A DNA stretch of 64,000 nt from Strigamia acuminata (lineage: Eukaryota; Arthropoda; Chilopoda; Geophilomorpha; Linotaeniidae), in NCBI GenBank assembly GCA_949358305.1, contig OX442321.1, positions 1,178,001 through 1,242,000 on the forward strand. The letters run 5' to 3'. Made by a program: the position numbers and the translations under genes. Shown in pieces: positions 13,181-26,096 of this stretch; positions within the stretch are counted from its first letter, which is position 1; each line of letters opens with the position of its first letter. The notes beneath the pieces are model-generated. The model searched no databases, had not been told where the DNA came from, and was given only the letters and a program-made list of their open reading frames with translations.

Positions 13181-14575
13181 ACGCGTCAAAATGTGCACAA
13201 TTTGCAAAATAAATTACAAGCGGGGATCATTCTACGGAGAATTAGAGAATTAAACACATCGTACGAAGTTAATTCATTAATTCATTAATTTCCACAATTT
13301 TTCACGATTTTTTCACCAATTTTCACTTGTTTTGCGAACACGTCGCACAAAATATCAACTTTTCCGATTAAATTTCATTATTTCGACATAATATCGATCA
13401 TTTTTTCATCTTTTCGTATCAGCATCTCCAATCTCCGCTCAATATCAACTAGAAATGGGAAAACAGAAAAAAAAAAATCAGTTTAAAAAATCCAAAATCT
13501 TCAAAAACTTTTCTACTCAAATCCGATGCAATTTCGCCCAAAAAACCTCAAAAAAACGCAAAAAACCTCAAAATATCCACACTCACTTCATCCAACATCG
13601 AGATACCTTCACCCAGTTGCAGTTTACACTCGATTTTACCTGTTTTAATTCATATATACACAAAAAAACGTGAATTCTTGGCCAAATGAAATATGGAGGA
13701 TACACAATACTCAAGAGCAAGGCCGGGCAGGCTCAAGGTGTAAAAGTCCAGGCGGATTGAATCGCGCGGTGCATCTTCAGCAAAATCCGATCGTATGAAC
13801 GGGCGCGATCGAGATACTTACTCGTTTCAAATTCCTGCGATATTTATCGGTGCCGTAAGTTGGAAAGACTATTTAGGGTGGTCGACTCACACATGATTCA
13901 CTCGAGCCGATCATTCGCCTCTTCATCTGCCTTGTGTGTTTTGACAGGTTTTATATTCGGTGACGTCATGGCGTCACGTGGTTGTCGAATAAGAGGTCTG
14001 GCTTAGCGATGTATGTTTAATTGGTCGGGTTATCGATTCGGTTTTTACGAGATGAAAGTTACGGGAGATGAAAAGAATTGGGTTTTGTGTAATAAAAAAT
14101 TATTTATGGTGTGGAAACGAGGGTTTAAAGGTCACGCTATGGAGAAAGTGAAATAGCGCTACTGGTGGCGGTGAGCTGAAGTATCGATTAAAGATGGCTT
14201 TGCCGCGAATATGGAAAAGTTGTTGAATTTGAATTTTATTTTATATCCTTATAAACATACGGTGTTTGTAGAAAAATAAAAATTATATGAAAAATGAAAA
14301 CGTTATTGCTTTTATTTAACCTCTCAACCAGAAACTAATTACTCAATTTTTCTTTTTATTTATTAAAAGAAATAAAAACTTTCCTTATCCCAATTACATG
14401 GAAGATGAAAATGTTCAGAAAGTAAATTTATTTCGATATCTAGAGCAGTGAAAAACGAAAATAAATCTAAATTACACTTGATGACACGAAATTAAACAAA
14501 TCTTCCTGAATTCTCCTCTATAAATAAATGAAAAATTAGTTCAATGTCCATTTCTCTCATGACTTCCAACACAGA
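13181..14575. other. intergenic, upstream of Spätzle-like gene
   Basis: Part of the segment (13181-15579) that is absent from the right arm. It is AT-rich with no convincing exon. A tttatatcc/ataaac AT-rich patch near 14240-14260 could act as a core promoter, but this is not supported further. Confidence 0.4.
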
Positions 14576-15448
14576 ATGAAAATCCTCTCTTTATCACTGG
14601 TAATGTAAAAACTAAAAAAAAAAATCATTACACAAATATAAACCATTTAATTTCCAATTTCTTAGATATTAATTTCAACAGTCATCGCCACAAATGACGA
14701 ACTCAAAACCAAATCATCACCTCGTTCCTACATTCCTTACCACCAACAAGAAGAATACCAACAACCAAACTATTACCACGAAACCGAAACTCACTACCAA
14801 AATCCACAATCATTCAACTACAGAGTGACAAACACAGTCTCCAGATGCGCAGACAACACAACTTTAACGTATTGCTTAACCGATCGTCAATATCCATTGT
14901 ACAAAATGATAAAAATCGGAAAAATCCTCCAAAAATAATTTAATTTTCTATTTTTTATTCATTTCTTTAGATACGAAGTAACGACAGCGTACCAAAAATA
15001 CAGAGAACAAGTCAAGGAACTAACTGATGGTAGTTTCACAGTAAACACTGAGAAATCAGTGGATTTATTGTCTCAATTGAGTCAGGAAAAATATTTGTGT
15101 CCATCAACGCTTCAATATGCGAGACCGTTGCGCGCCATCGACATAAACGGAAGATGGCGGATCATCCTCAACGTGGAAGGATTTTTCCAAACCGTCAGAT
15201 TAGAAACGTGCACGTAAGTGAAATGAATATCCACCCAAGTGTAAAGTAAACTTGTAACCCCGTTTTATAATTTTAGTTCTCCAGGAACGGCGTGCCCGAA
15301 TATAGCTTCGTGTTTCTCGTCAAATTGTCTCCAGAAATACGTCTTCCAACGACTCGTTGTTTTCAACGAGGTTTACGACCATTATTACAACCCTTTTACG
15401 GTCGCCACGTTTAAATTACCCAGTTCTTGCTGTTGTAGGTTCGGGTGA
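14576..15448 (+). CDS. Spätzle-like secreted cystine-knot ligand
   Basis: Four exons with GT..AG borders and continuous phase: 14576-14599, 14666-14898, 14971-15213 and 15277-15448, giving 223 residues. Residues 1 to about 16 form a hydrophobic signal peptide (MKILSLSLILISTVIA). Residues 20-80 are a Gln/Tyr/Pro-rich pro-region. The C-terminal domain from about residue 125 has the Spätzle pattern: YLCP, YARP, a Trp three residues after an Asn-Gly, then Cys at 129, 166, 173, 179, 184 and 218-220. Family members are proteolytically activated extracellular ligands of Toll receptors in arthropods. The protein is short for the family because the pro-region is small, and no obvious cleavage site was identified. 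Which paralogue (spz1-6) it is cannot be decided. It is the only host gene in the loop-side segment missing from the right arm. The start is the only ATG giving a signal peptide in frame. Confidence 0.85.
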
Positions 15449-15661
15449 ATGGAAAATTAATAATAATAATTAATAATAAATAAAAACTTGCGAAAATGTA
15501 ACAAGTTTTATTTGAATTCAAAGAAAATGAAATAAAAATATTAATTTCTACTCTTGAAAAAGTAAAAACTCCAATTCGTTTCTTTCGTGTGCATAATTAG
15601 AAGAAATTCACGTCCAATTTTTATTTTTTCACAAATTAATTATTTAGACACTTTATTTAAT

Positions 15662-17390
15662 TTATTTATCCATGAAATACGGTTGGCCGTTGTTGTCTAG
15701 ACGCCGGGTGAGGATATCGCATCCGGTTTCGGTCACCAGTAGAGTTTGTTCGAACTGCGCCGATCGTTTGCCGTCTTGAGTGACCGCTGTCCATTTATCC
15801 GGCCAAATTTCGTCTCTCCAAGTCCCTAAATTAAAAAATAAACAAAAATTAATTATTTTCATTATTAAATTAAAATTTAAAATTTAAAATCACCTTCGCA
15901 GATCATCGGTTCGATCGTGAAAGTGTGACCGGGTTTCATGACGCCGATCGCTTTGTTTTCTGCAATTTTAACCCAAAAAAAAAAAAGATTTTAACAAAAA
16001 TTACAAAAATTACGTCATTAAATTAAATACTCGCGTAATGAGGCACACTGGGAGCCGTGTGAAACAATCTTTAATAAAAAAAAACACAAAATTTCGATTA
16101 AAATCGTCAATTTTTCCATTATTTTCGCATTTTACTTGTGAATTCCGTGCCCGCAATAACTTCTGACGACCGAAAAACCCTGCGACTGTGCGTGTTTCTG
16201 AATAATATTGCCAACTTCACGATATTTCGTGCCGGGTTTAACTAAAACAAAACAAATTTCAGTCCCAAAACGTCCCAAATCGATCGCATAAACTCATCTA
16301 CCGATATCGATGGCCTTCGATAGACATTCCCAAGCCACTTTCACCAATTGGTTTCCATTCTTATCAACGTTTCCTAACAGAAACGTCTCGTTCAGATCAC
16401 CATGGAAACCACGATGATAAACGGTGATATCGATATTGCATATATCCCCGTCTTCCAGAGGACGAACGTCGGGAATTCCGTGACAAATCACTTCATTCAC
16501 GGACCTAAAACAAAAAAAATAATCAATCAATAACCAATCGATCAAAAATCGACGTTAATCGTCATTACGTGCAACAAGATTTAGGAAATTTATAATAATT
16601 TAAAGGAGACGGATAACATTCGCGGTCCAAACACGCTTCGTGCACCAATCGGTCGATTTCCTCGGTCGTGACGCCGATATCAATCGCCCGAGCCGCCACG
16701 TCCAGAACTTCACGACCCAACTGCAATAAAAAAATAAAATTAACACAAAAAACTTAGAAAAAAAAATTAAAAACAGATACAAATTCCTTACTTTACCAGC
16801 GACTCTCATTCCTTCGATTTCGTCGTCGTCTAAAACTTTAATAAAAGTGGTTCCACGAATCGCTAATTCGCTCAACGGTTGTCCTTTTGGGTGATCGGCA
16901 TAATCGGTTCGTGGTATATGATCGGGCATCACACGTTGTTCCGTCTAAAGAATTTAAAAAACGTTAAAAAACGTCAAAAAACGTGAATTTTTACGTTTTG
17001 CGTCATTACCACTTTGTGCGGTCGCAATTTGCCGGAGAATTTGTACCCGGGCCAGGCGACGACCGACTCCTCTCCGTTGATTTTATCATCCTCTAGAAAA
17101 TCAATGAATAAATGACGGATGAATCGTTTAAAAAGGCGAAAATCCTTACTGGCTTTCTTGTGTAATAACTTATGGCAGCTCCAATAGCCCTTAAAGCAGT
17201 CCTAAACAAAGTTTCAACAATTTTAACTTTTTTTTTGACAAAAAATGTTTAATTCTCCGATCAAAACCTGGGAACAGAAAAAGGATTCTTGGATCCCCAA
17301 TTGGATGCAAGTTGGACATTGAAGTTTCGCCGGATTATTGCAGCCGAGGGTTTCGCACGTCTTATTTTCCATCGCTACGCACGCCGCCAT
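15662..17390 (-). CDS. METAP1: methionine aminopeptidase 1
   Basis: Ten exons on the minus strand: 17268-17390, 17150-17201, 17010-17092, 16792-16944, 16569-16720, 16302-16504, 16136-16241, 16031-16068, 15894-15959 and 15662-15825. Phases join exactly to 379 residues (human enzyme 386). The N-terminal zinc-finger region (about residues 11-58) has the METAP1 pattern CETLGC..LQCPTC..FFCSQ..C..H..H. The pita-bread fold contains all five metal ligands: Asp213, Asp224, His287 (in YCGHGIH), Glu320 (FTIEPM) and Glu351. It removes initiator Met cotranslationally in the cytosol. The start codon is the upstream Met of MAAC, 125 bp beyond the BMS1 stop. Exons 6-10 are duplicated in inverted orientation at 22226-23038. 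Confidence 0.95.
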
Positions 17391-17515
17391 TGTAGGTTCG
17401 TTAAGCAGCGGGATTCGTTCGGTGTTTAAAAATAGCGTGCGAACAGCGCCATCTTTGGATTAATTTAGTAAATAAATAAAAATGGATGGTCTTTTTATTT
17501 TGAAATTTTTATTGA

Positions 17516-20500
17516 TTAATCATCGTCTTTGGATTTGTTTTTAAGTTGATTTCTCAGTCGTTTTTGCTCCATTTTGTGAAGAGTTCTGCATATTTGCTTT
17601 TTCACTTCTTTCTGTTTCCTCAGTTGACCTTCTTCTTGTTTTTTCAGTTCTTTTCTGTGTTTCTGCACTCGTTTCACCATGGCCGCCTTGTCCTTCGATT
17701 TCTTCACGGAATACATTCCCTTGATCGTTTTGAGCAATCTGGCAACCTGAGAACAAAATAAAAATACATCAGAAACTATTCTAAAAAAATAAAAACTAAA
17801 AATAAAATTACTTTTTCCTCTTGGGGTTCTCGTATGACGGCGATTCTTTGATTCTGCAAATTCGATTTGCCGCTCGTGTTGGCGGCGAATTTAAGTTTGC
17901 ACTCGTACGGCAAGTTCTTTTGCAGTGCTCTGGGGATTCTCAATTTGTCGAATTCTCTCTCTTTTCTTTCCACGGGCTGAAAAGTAAAAAATTATAATTA
18001 AAAATTAATTTTTAAAACCAAAAAAATTAAATTTTCAGCCAAAAAACCTAAAAAAATTCAATTTTTACGCACAAAACCGTAAAAAAATTCAATTTTTACC
18101 CTCAAACTTAACAAAAAATTCAATTTTCACCACCCGACAACACTAATTAATCAATAATTTACTTTATAGATAGAATCTTCGTTGAACGGCGCTTTAATTC
18201 CCAAATCTTTCCTCAATTGTCCGACCGTCCTCATTCCCTGCCACTTGGATTTCATTTCTGGGGCCAGCAAGAGCGACGTGACCGGATTAAAAAATTTCGG
18301 GACGTCAACCGTGAACCAAGTGCGCATAAAAACGATATCTAAAACAAACAAAACCAAAAATAACAACAAAAAACCCTCCGAAACATTACAAAATCGACCA
18401 ATTTACCGCTCATTTTAATTTTATCTTCAAAAGTGGCTCGAAACGCTCCGGCAGGTTTCCCGTTCCCCAAAGCCTTCTTAACTTGTCCCCGGATTCCACT
18501 AACGGTTTTAATCGAAGCGCCCTCGAATTTCGCCACTTCCAGACACGATGAAAACATTCCCTGTAAAAAAAACAAAAATTAAATAAATTCTCCACACAAA
18601 ATCCATTAAAAACACTCAAAATTACGTTAATAAATGCAGTTTTCTTGTAAATCTTCAAAGGTTCCCCGATAAGTTTCAGTTTTTTCACCAACTGAGTCGA
18701 TTTATCCAAATTAAGAACAACGCCAGTCGCAGCGATACGGAAATTAGGCTTAAAATTAAAACACGGAAATTAGGCTTAAAATTAAAAAAATCAAATCAAA
18801 CCAAAATTCCAGTTAAAAAACGTAAAAAACACTTACAGTTGCTTCAGAAACGCTTTGAAATGCCAAAAGACCCGTACTCTGCGGCGTAATTGGGCCTAAA
18901 ACGTAAAAAATTAAACAAAAATCCAAAAAAATCGATTCTTTCATCATTTCTTACCCCAAAACGAGGCCACGCAATGGAGATGTTCGGGCGTGTATTTGAT
19001 GACCCGATTTCGCCCGTTGTGATCTTCCGTAGAAAACAGAACGATCGTTTGAAACCGTCGCCACCCGAGCGAAAATATGAGCGGGTCTCGAGTCTTGAGG
19101 ATCCGTTTGTACCAACGATGTTTCTTGATCCGAACTTGAACGAATCCGATGTTTTCCTCCGCGCTCAGAAGTCCGCCGAGGATTATCGGGTACGTCGGGT
19201 CGAAATTCGTCACGATTTCGCACGGGATATTCTCCAGATACACCCGCACGTACATTCCGGGTCGGAAACCTTCGTATTGAACGCGTAAATCGTCCGGCAA
19301 ATGCTCAAATTCGCTGCGATTCAACTGAAAATTTAAAATTTGTTAATTGTATGGAAATTAGGAGTGAGTTTTTATTTTTATTTGTTTTTACTTGAGTTTG
19401 TAGATTCGTTTCTTCTTTCAGGCCGTCTAGGTAGGCCGATCCGCCCGATTTGTCGTCGTATTCGCCGTCGAAGAGTTCTTTTAGTTTGCGTTTCTTCTCC
19501 ACGCGCTTTTCCTGCGATGTTTTCGGATCTTCTTTTATTTTCTCGTCACTGATCTCGTCCTTTTGTTTCTCTGGCGCCTCGTGTTTCGTTCCGTTTTCTA
19601 AGTCTTCGAAATCTCCGTACAAATCGTCGTCTTCGTCTCCTTCCAGCAATTTCCTCGCGTCTTCGTCTTCCCGCCATTTTCCGGTAACGAAACAATCTCG
19701 GATTTCATCACGAACCTAAAAAAATTTTAATAAAAATTCAATATAAATTCAAAATATTCAATAAAAATGTCGTAAAATCATTCGAAATCCGTTTCTTACT
19801 TCGACTAAACTCCAATTTCGAATGTTTTCATAATTAAACTTGGACGAATCCTCGTCGTTCATCGTCGAATCGCGCATCGAAACCGTCCGGCTTTTATCTC
19901 TAGCGACGTAGAAAAGATCTTCAATTTCTTCCCCGTCGCTCTCATCGTTCTTCTTCGCTTCCTCCCGTTCCATTTCTAACAAAAAAAATCAAAAAAAATA
20001 ACAAAACCATCCAAACATCACCAACACTCCACTTTAAACCAAAACCACCTTTCCCATAAACGAGTTTCTGTATATTCTGAGTATTTTCTTGATGCCTATA
20101 ATACAAATCCGACGCTCGCTTCGCCAAATTATCCTTCCACTTCAAATGCCCGACTTCCTCGTCGAGTTTAATTCCCTTTTGTACAGATTCCTCGTCCGAT
20201 TCCCACTGCATTTCATCATCATCATCGTCCGACGACTCCTCCGATCCATTTTCCTCATCTTCTTCATCGTCGCCGCCATTTTCTTCATCAATTTCATCGG
20301 CAAATTTAACTTTTCTTCGAACTCTCGTTGACATCTCGACTTTTTCCGCCCTAAAACGAACCCAAAACGTAATATCAACACCCGTTCGATTAAATTTAAA
20401 CATCAAATCACTTTTCCCATTCGTCCATGTTCTCAACTCCAAGTTCCGGCGCGTTTTTGAACATCTGGATGCCCGTTTGCGCTAATTTAGTATCCACAGT

Positions 20501-21902
20501 TGTTTGCATCGCAACTATAGACGACGTTAATTCCTTCTCAGCCTTTTCTTCATCCCGCAACTTAAAAAAAAAATAACAAATCAATTAAAAAAAAAAAAAA
20601 ATTAAATTTCCAAATATTTCCAACTTTTCTCTTCGGTTGCGATTGACCCAAATCGATATAAACCGCGTCCTTGTCGTAAATAATCCCCCCGACGCCCGAC
20701 ATCGGCGCAAAAATCAACTTCTCCTTCTCATTCAGCGATCTCCGCTTCTCTTTATCCGGAAGTGGACACGGATCCGGCAAAAAAACCATATCCTTGATAC
20801 TAAAATCCCCGCACCCTAAAAACCAAACAAAAATCGATTTATTTTAATTTTAAAAATAATTTTTCGTCATTTTTACCCGGAATATGAACATTGCTGTGAT
20901 TCTTGAAGTGCGTTCCCCTCACGAACCCAAACAGACTAATTTCCCGGTCGCATTTCTCGTTTTGTCGTATCTTTTCGGGGTCCGTCACGTCCTCCATGCG
21001 GTCCGCCAGCAGATACGGATGCGTCGTTCGCCACTGCAGCGGTCGGAATTTAATAATGGAAATAAATCGTCCTAAATTATGAATTTCCGTCTTCTGGTAT
21101 TCGTCGTGCACCATTCCGGACAGGTAAAAGAGTTTGGCTCCTTGGTAAATCTCCGTCCAAAACCGATGTTTCAGCAGTTTCTTCGTCGTGCGCAATTGTT
21201 TGGCGTTTTTGAACAAGTCGAGGTGCGTGAGGACGCCGAGAATTCGCGGGAATCCGTGCACTTGACACACGTTGAGGAACTCGAACGTTTCCATTTCGAA
21301 TCCGTACTTCGCGTCGATCATTAAAAGCACCAAATCGGCAATTTTAGCCACGTCCACCATCACGTTCACGTCGTTATTGCATTCCAGGAACGTCAATCGA
21401 CGTTTTTTACCTTAGAATAAATGTAATAATTAGTTGTTTTTTATTTTTAAATATTCAGAAACCAATACCAGACACGACCGTGATTGGTCCTTGGAGTTTT
21501 GTCACGTTTTGACGCGTGAAATTTTTAATCAGACAACGAAGTAACGTCGTTTTTCCGACTTTTGGGGGTCCCACGATGGCAACTATGATCGGTGGAGGTT
21601 CCACGGCAGATCTGTCGACCGTTGGCAGTTGTTGACGTTTACTTTTGAGGTCCATAACTCTGTCATAATTTAATTTTAACGATTAATTGATATTTTTCAT
21701 GGATTTTTAGCCATTTTTATGCATTTTTATACCGTCTAAAGCGTTTTTCCGCCTTGACGTGAGCCTGGATGGCAAAGGCCTTTGGATTTTTCTGCTTAGC
21801 AGTCTCAGGATCGTCGCTTTTTCCATCTTTTTGCTTCTTTTTGTCGGCTTTTCGTCCGGAATGACGCTTCGTGTGTTTCTTTTTCTGATCAAATTCCTCC
21901 AT
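17516..21902 (-). CDS. BMS1: BMS1 ribosome-biogenesis GTPase
   Basis: Fifteen exons: 21733-21902, 21469-21659, 20877-21410, 20625-20815, 20412-20560, 20049-20350, 19800-19975, 19392-19715, 18955-19324, 18837-18895, 18626-18748, 18407-18560, 18163-18338, 17812-17976 and 17516-17746. Their sum is 3315 nt, 1104 residues, with every phase closing. It starts with a Lys-rich nucleolar-type tail. A P-loop GPPKVGKT lies at residues 87-94 and THLD at 182-185, followed by the AARP2CN-like region with [11 protein letters not shown]. Acidic linkers fill exons 6-8. The C-terminal BMS1/TSR1 domain ([33 protein letters not shown], FGxGP-like) leads to a basic, probably coiled-coil tail. In the small-subunit processome BMS1 binds Rcl1 and promotes early 18S cleavage in the nucleolus. 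It is somewhat shorter than human BMS1 (1282). Intron 10 has a duplicated acceptor, reported separately. Confidence 0.95.
18737..18788 (-). other. 26-bp tandem duplication at BMS1 intron 10 acceptor
   Basis: Two adjacent copies of acggaaattaggcttaaaat (26-bp unit) duplicate the exon 11 start and its AG acceptor. The proximal acceptor keeps the frame. The distal one would add 26 nt and shift it. Confidence 0.8.
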
Positions 21903-22189
21903 TTCGAAACGAATAATTGCCGTAACCTGTCTAATAAATTTAAAAAAACAATCAAACATAATAATTCCACGTTGTTTTCCAAATACAATACCAATATTTC
22001 GATGTTTACTTCAAATTAACACGTGGTTACCGAACCATAGCGTACGGCCATTTTTGTATACGCATGCAGAACCACAGTGCATAGAATAGATGGCGGCTTT
22101 CAGCCGAATCATTCCTTATTTTACCACTAGGTGGCGTCGAAATCGCATCATGCGCTCCATTTTGATTTTACCCGGTTGTTTTAAATCGA
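21903..22189. other. BMS1 upstream region
   Basis: Short intergenic interval between the BMS1 start (minus strand) and the inner breakpoint of the right arm. No TATA box is evident. An accactaggtggcg motif occurs near 22121-22137. Confidence 0.5.
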
Positions 22190-22225
22190 TTGGTCGAGGA
22201 ATTGATTTTATTTTTTTGGTTTTAG

Positions 22226-23038
22226 GTCCGTGAATGAAGTGATTTGTCACGGAATTTCCGACGTTCGTCCCCTGGAAGACGGGGATATATGCAATATCGA
22301 TATCACCGTTTATCATCGTGGTTTCCATGGTGATCTGAACGAGACGTTTCTGTTAGGAAACGTTGATAAGAATGGAAACCAATTGGTGAAAGTGGCTTGG
22401 GAATGTCTATCGAAGGCCATCGATATCGGTAGACGAGTTTATGCGATCGATTGGGACGTTTTGGGACTGAAATTTGTTTTGTTTTAGTTAAACCCGGCAC
22501 GAAATATCGTGAAGTTGGCAATATTATTCAGAAACACGCACAGTCGCAGGGTTTTTCGGTCGTCAGAAGTTATTGCGGGCACGGAATTAACAAGTAAAAT
22601 GCGAAAATAATGGAAAAATTGACGATTTTAATCGAAATTTTGTGTTTTTTTTATCAAAGATTATTTCACACGGCTCCCAGTGTGCCTCATTACGCGAGTA
22701 TTTAATTTAATGACGTAATTTTTGTTAAAATCTTTTTTTGGTTTAAAATTGCAGAAAACAAAGCGATCGGCGTCATGAAACCCGGTCACACTTTCACGAT
22801 CGAACCGATGATCTGCGAAGGTGATTTTAAATTTTAATTTAATAATCAAAATAATTAATTTTTTGTTTATTTAGGGACTTGGAGAGACGAAATTTGGCCG
22901 GATAAATGGACAGCGGTCACTCAAGACGGCAAACGATCGGCGCAGTTCGAACAAACTCTACTGGTGACCGAAACCGGATGCGATATCCTCACCCGGCGTC
23001 TAGACAACAACGGCCAACCGTATTTCATGGATAAATAA
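22226..23038 (+). pseudogene. METAP1: partial METAP1 copy (exons 6-10 only)
   Basis: Exons correspond to METAP1 exons 6-10 with conserved splice sites and an intact stop at 23036-23038. No exons 1-5 lie upstream. The adjoining sequence at 21903-22189 is the BMS1 upstream region, so the copy lacks its own promoter and start. Two replacements versus the full gene are visible: Pro199 is Ser (CHGISD), and the His after GHGI (residue 290) is Asn. The five metal-ligand residues remain. Few changes imply a recent duplication or an allele. It is probably not expressed as a functional enzyme. Confidence 0.85.
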
Positions 23039-23119
23039 ATTAAATAAAGTGTCTAAATAATTAATTTGTGAAAAAATAAAAATTGGACGTGCATTTCTTC
23101 TAATTATGCACACGAAAGA

Positions 23120-26096
23120 AACTTAACTTAACTTCAATTGACTGCGACTCGATCTCTGACCGGTCAAATTTTTCCATGTCAAATTAATATTTTTTTGTAT
23201 TAATTAATTTTCTTCTCTATTTTTTATTCGATAGATTAAAGTGCAAAAGCGATGATGAAAGCGAGCTCAAATAGTTGCGAAAATTCGGCCTCTTGGCAAG
23301 ACCTGGTGCAGTGAGTAAGAAAAATTTCGTTTTTGTCCCGTCGTTTTTGTCGTTTAGGAAATAAATGGCCGAAAGATAACATCCGGTAATTGGACCCATT
23401 TGTTTCCTGTATTATGTGCATTTGTGTTTGTTATTGCGACGAAAGTTAGGCTTGGTTTTTGTTGCGGAATTTGAATCCCAAGTGGTCAGAATTGAAACTA
23501 TTTTGTTGGCAAGTTAACTCGACTTGTTGCAATTTGTTTATTTACTTTTTTTTTTTATTTAACAAGTGGTTTTCGTGTCAATGCTGCACGGATGTTGTTT
23601 GTAAGGGAGAATTGAATGCTTCGTTTGGTTTGTGACACAAAATGGCGGTAATTTCCACCTTGAGCTTGTTTATTGCAATTTTTAAAAAAATAATTTTTTT
23701 TTTTTTTAATTTATTTATTTATTCGTTTATTTGTGTGTTTATTTTTAGAGGGGAATCACGTTTTCCTTGTTTTTGGTTGAATCACGGAACTATTTGAAAA
23801 TGTATATCCGAATTAAATTTATGATTCATTTGAATCGTTGCGAAACTTTTAATTTTACCACTAGGGGATGAAATGGCGCTCAAGGACCAAAATTATCGCG
23901 AAGATGTTGCATTTTTTAAATTATTTTTCGGTTTTTTGATAATATTTTATCGAGAGAAATTTCTATTTATTAAGTTATCACTAAATCTGTGATTTAAGGC
24001 GGAGATAAATGGGATTACGTTTAATTGTATGCAAATAACAAAAGACTCGTTTTATATTACAGGTATTGCGAAATGGCGATACGGAAATTTTTTTTTTTTT
24101 TTAAATTTCTAATTCGTCTTATCTGTGTTTATTATTGCGAAAATGACACGTGGAATTGTGAAACTTAATGTTTTTACGACACATTGATGAATATTTGAAC
24201 GAATCGAGCGTTAAATGCAATAATTGTTCGAAAACGAGGTGGAAATTAACCGTCACTAACGAACGGCGATTTAAAATGGAAAAAAGAATTGTCGAGATCT
24301 CCATTATTCGATTGATGGACGTAAAGCGGAAATTTGCGATGTTTTTATTCTTTTTCAGTCGTGTGTTAGCATCGTTATCAGTTTTGAAAAGGAGTTAGTT
24401 GAGCAGGAAATCGTTCTTTTTTTTGTGGCTAAGTGCAGACCGGCTCCGCATGCAATGCGCGCTGAACTACGACGATGACCTCACGTTTCCAGCGCGCGAC
24501 TATAAATGATAATGAGAAAATTCCAGCGATGGAAGCGAAAAATGTTGATCAGAAATGATCAATCGATTGCTCGGAATAAATTTTGGTTGACATTTTAGGG
24601 TTTAAAACAGTGGGAAATGAAAAATTGACGCGGAAGACGTGGGAATCGGTGATGGGTTTTTGTGTGGTTTTTGTCTACGTCAAGAGACACACCCTTCGTT
24701 GTATTGGCCGCGTTTTTCAACGGAGATTGAAAGGGCACGGGAGTGGAGCAGCTAGTGGTTGTGTTGGCACCTGTTCAAAATAGATCATTTTTCAAACACC
24801 TTGCAGTTGATGAATAACTTCCTCGACCTACAAATGGTGTGTTTATTCTGTTAAGGTTTTGAATAGAAGATTTTTAAGCCTTTTTTTGGCTTAAATTGAA
24901 GGAAGAGAAATTCTCCATGTTAATAATTCATACGTCTGGTGGAGTATTTTAACGACCTTATTTTTTTTATTATTTTCTATGCGATGGATAAGTTGGGATA
25001 AATAGCTCGAAAGGTTTTAAAGTGGAGCATTTAGTATTTTTTTTTTAAAAATGTATGTTGAATATTTAATGTTGGGTTTAATATTTGTTTGTTGGAATTG
25101 ACCTTTGAGTTTAGGGGCCCAGGGCACAGGTAGGCCCATGAATATTTGGAAATAATACATTTGCAAGCGGGGAAAATTTATTTTGATGAGAAATAAATTT
25201 TGAGCTGAAAAGTTGTATTTTCCAGTGAACAAATTGAAAAAATGCATTTTCACACACAAAGAATGCATTTTTGAGTCAAAAAAATCACACATGATGCATT
25301 GCTTGCTAACTGAGCGTGTTTGTTACTCGTTGTCATCCCAGAATACAGTGCGGCTATAAATTATGTGGCATCATCAGCGGCAAAACGCTCTCAACATGTT
25401 ATCCTTGGTTCATGATTAGGATAGGGCTTCTTAAACGTGAATATGGGGGTCGCGAGAAATGTTTGATTTGTACCATGTACACGTAAAAATGTGATGAACG
25501 AAAAGGGGTCCCAAAAGGAAATAGTCTGCTCATGTACCATTTTGGATTTGAGGCAATTTCTTATTTATTTGATGTGGATTTGTTTTGGTTTTTGGGATTT
25601 AAGTTTTAGAGAGTTTTTTGTATCGTGCTTTTTTGTCATGTTTTAAAGAGCTGTCTACTTCTCAAGATTCCAATACTTGGCGACAGTCTTAATCAGGCTC
25701 TGGGAAATAGATTGAAATAAAGATGTTTGAAAGTGTTTTTTGCTCACCGTGCCTGTACTGGGACACTCAATTGAGGGTAGTAAGCTCAAACTAAAATGTC
25801 GTGCTTGTGGATGTCGCCTCAGATACAAATCTGTTTTAAAATGCTTTCTGACTAGATTTTGTAAAGAAAATTGTAACTTTTCTTGCTATTTACATTATTC
25901 TTGAAGCAAATAACTTAAATTTTATCAGAATGAATGCTTTCAAATCTAGCAATGTGTTAAGTGCCAATTGTGGACTAATTAGGACCTGGCAAAAACCAGC
26001 ATGTTTTTGATAAGTGCTCTCAGTCCAAGTTGTTATATTTGAGGCTGTCTAGGTTGCAGCTAGGTTGCAACCACTGTACAACTGATGTAAACACTA
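23120..26096. other. right arm, non-coding stretch
   Basis: Mirror of about 9875-13180. It has the A/T repeat at 25190-25300 and short conserved ORFs (for example 24168-24398, 24583-24783). These look non-coding, because their mirror ORFs in the left arm carry indels and no protein motif is visible. Confidence 0.5.

Noticed and set aside
24168-24783. Conserved short ORFs in both arms (also 11890-12120, 11509-11706)
   Set aside because: Conservation is explained by the recent inverted duplication, and the mirror copies show indels that change the reading frames. No protein motifs.
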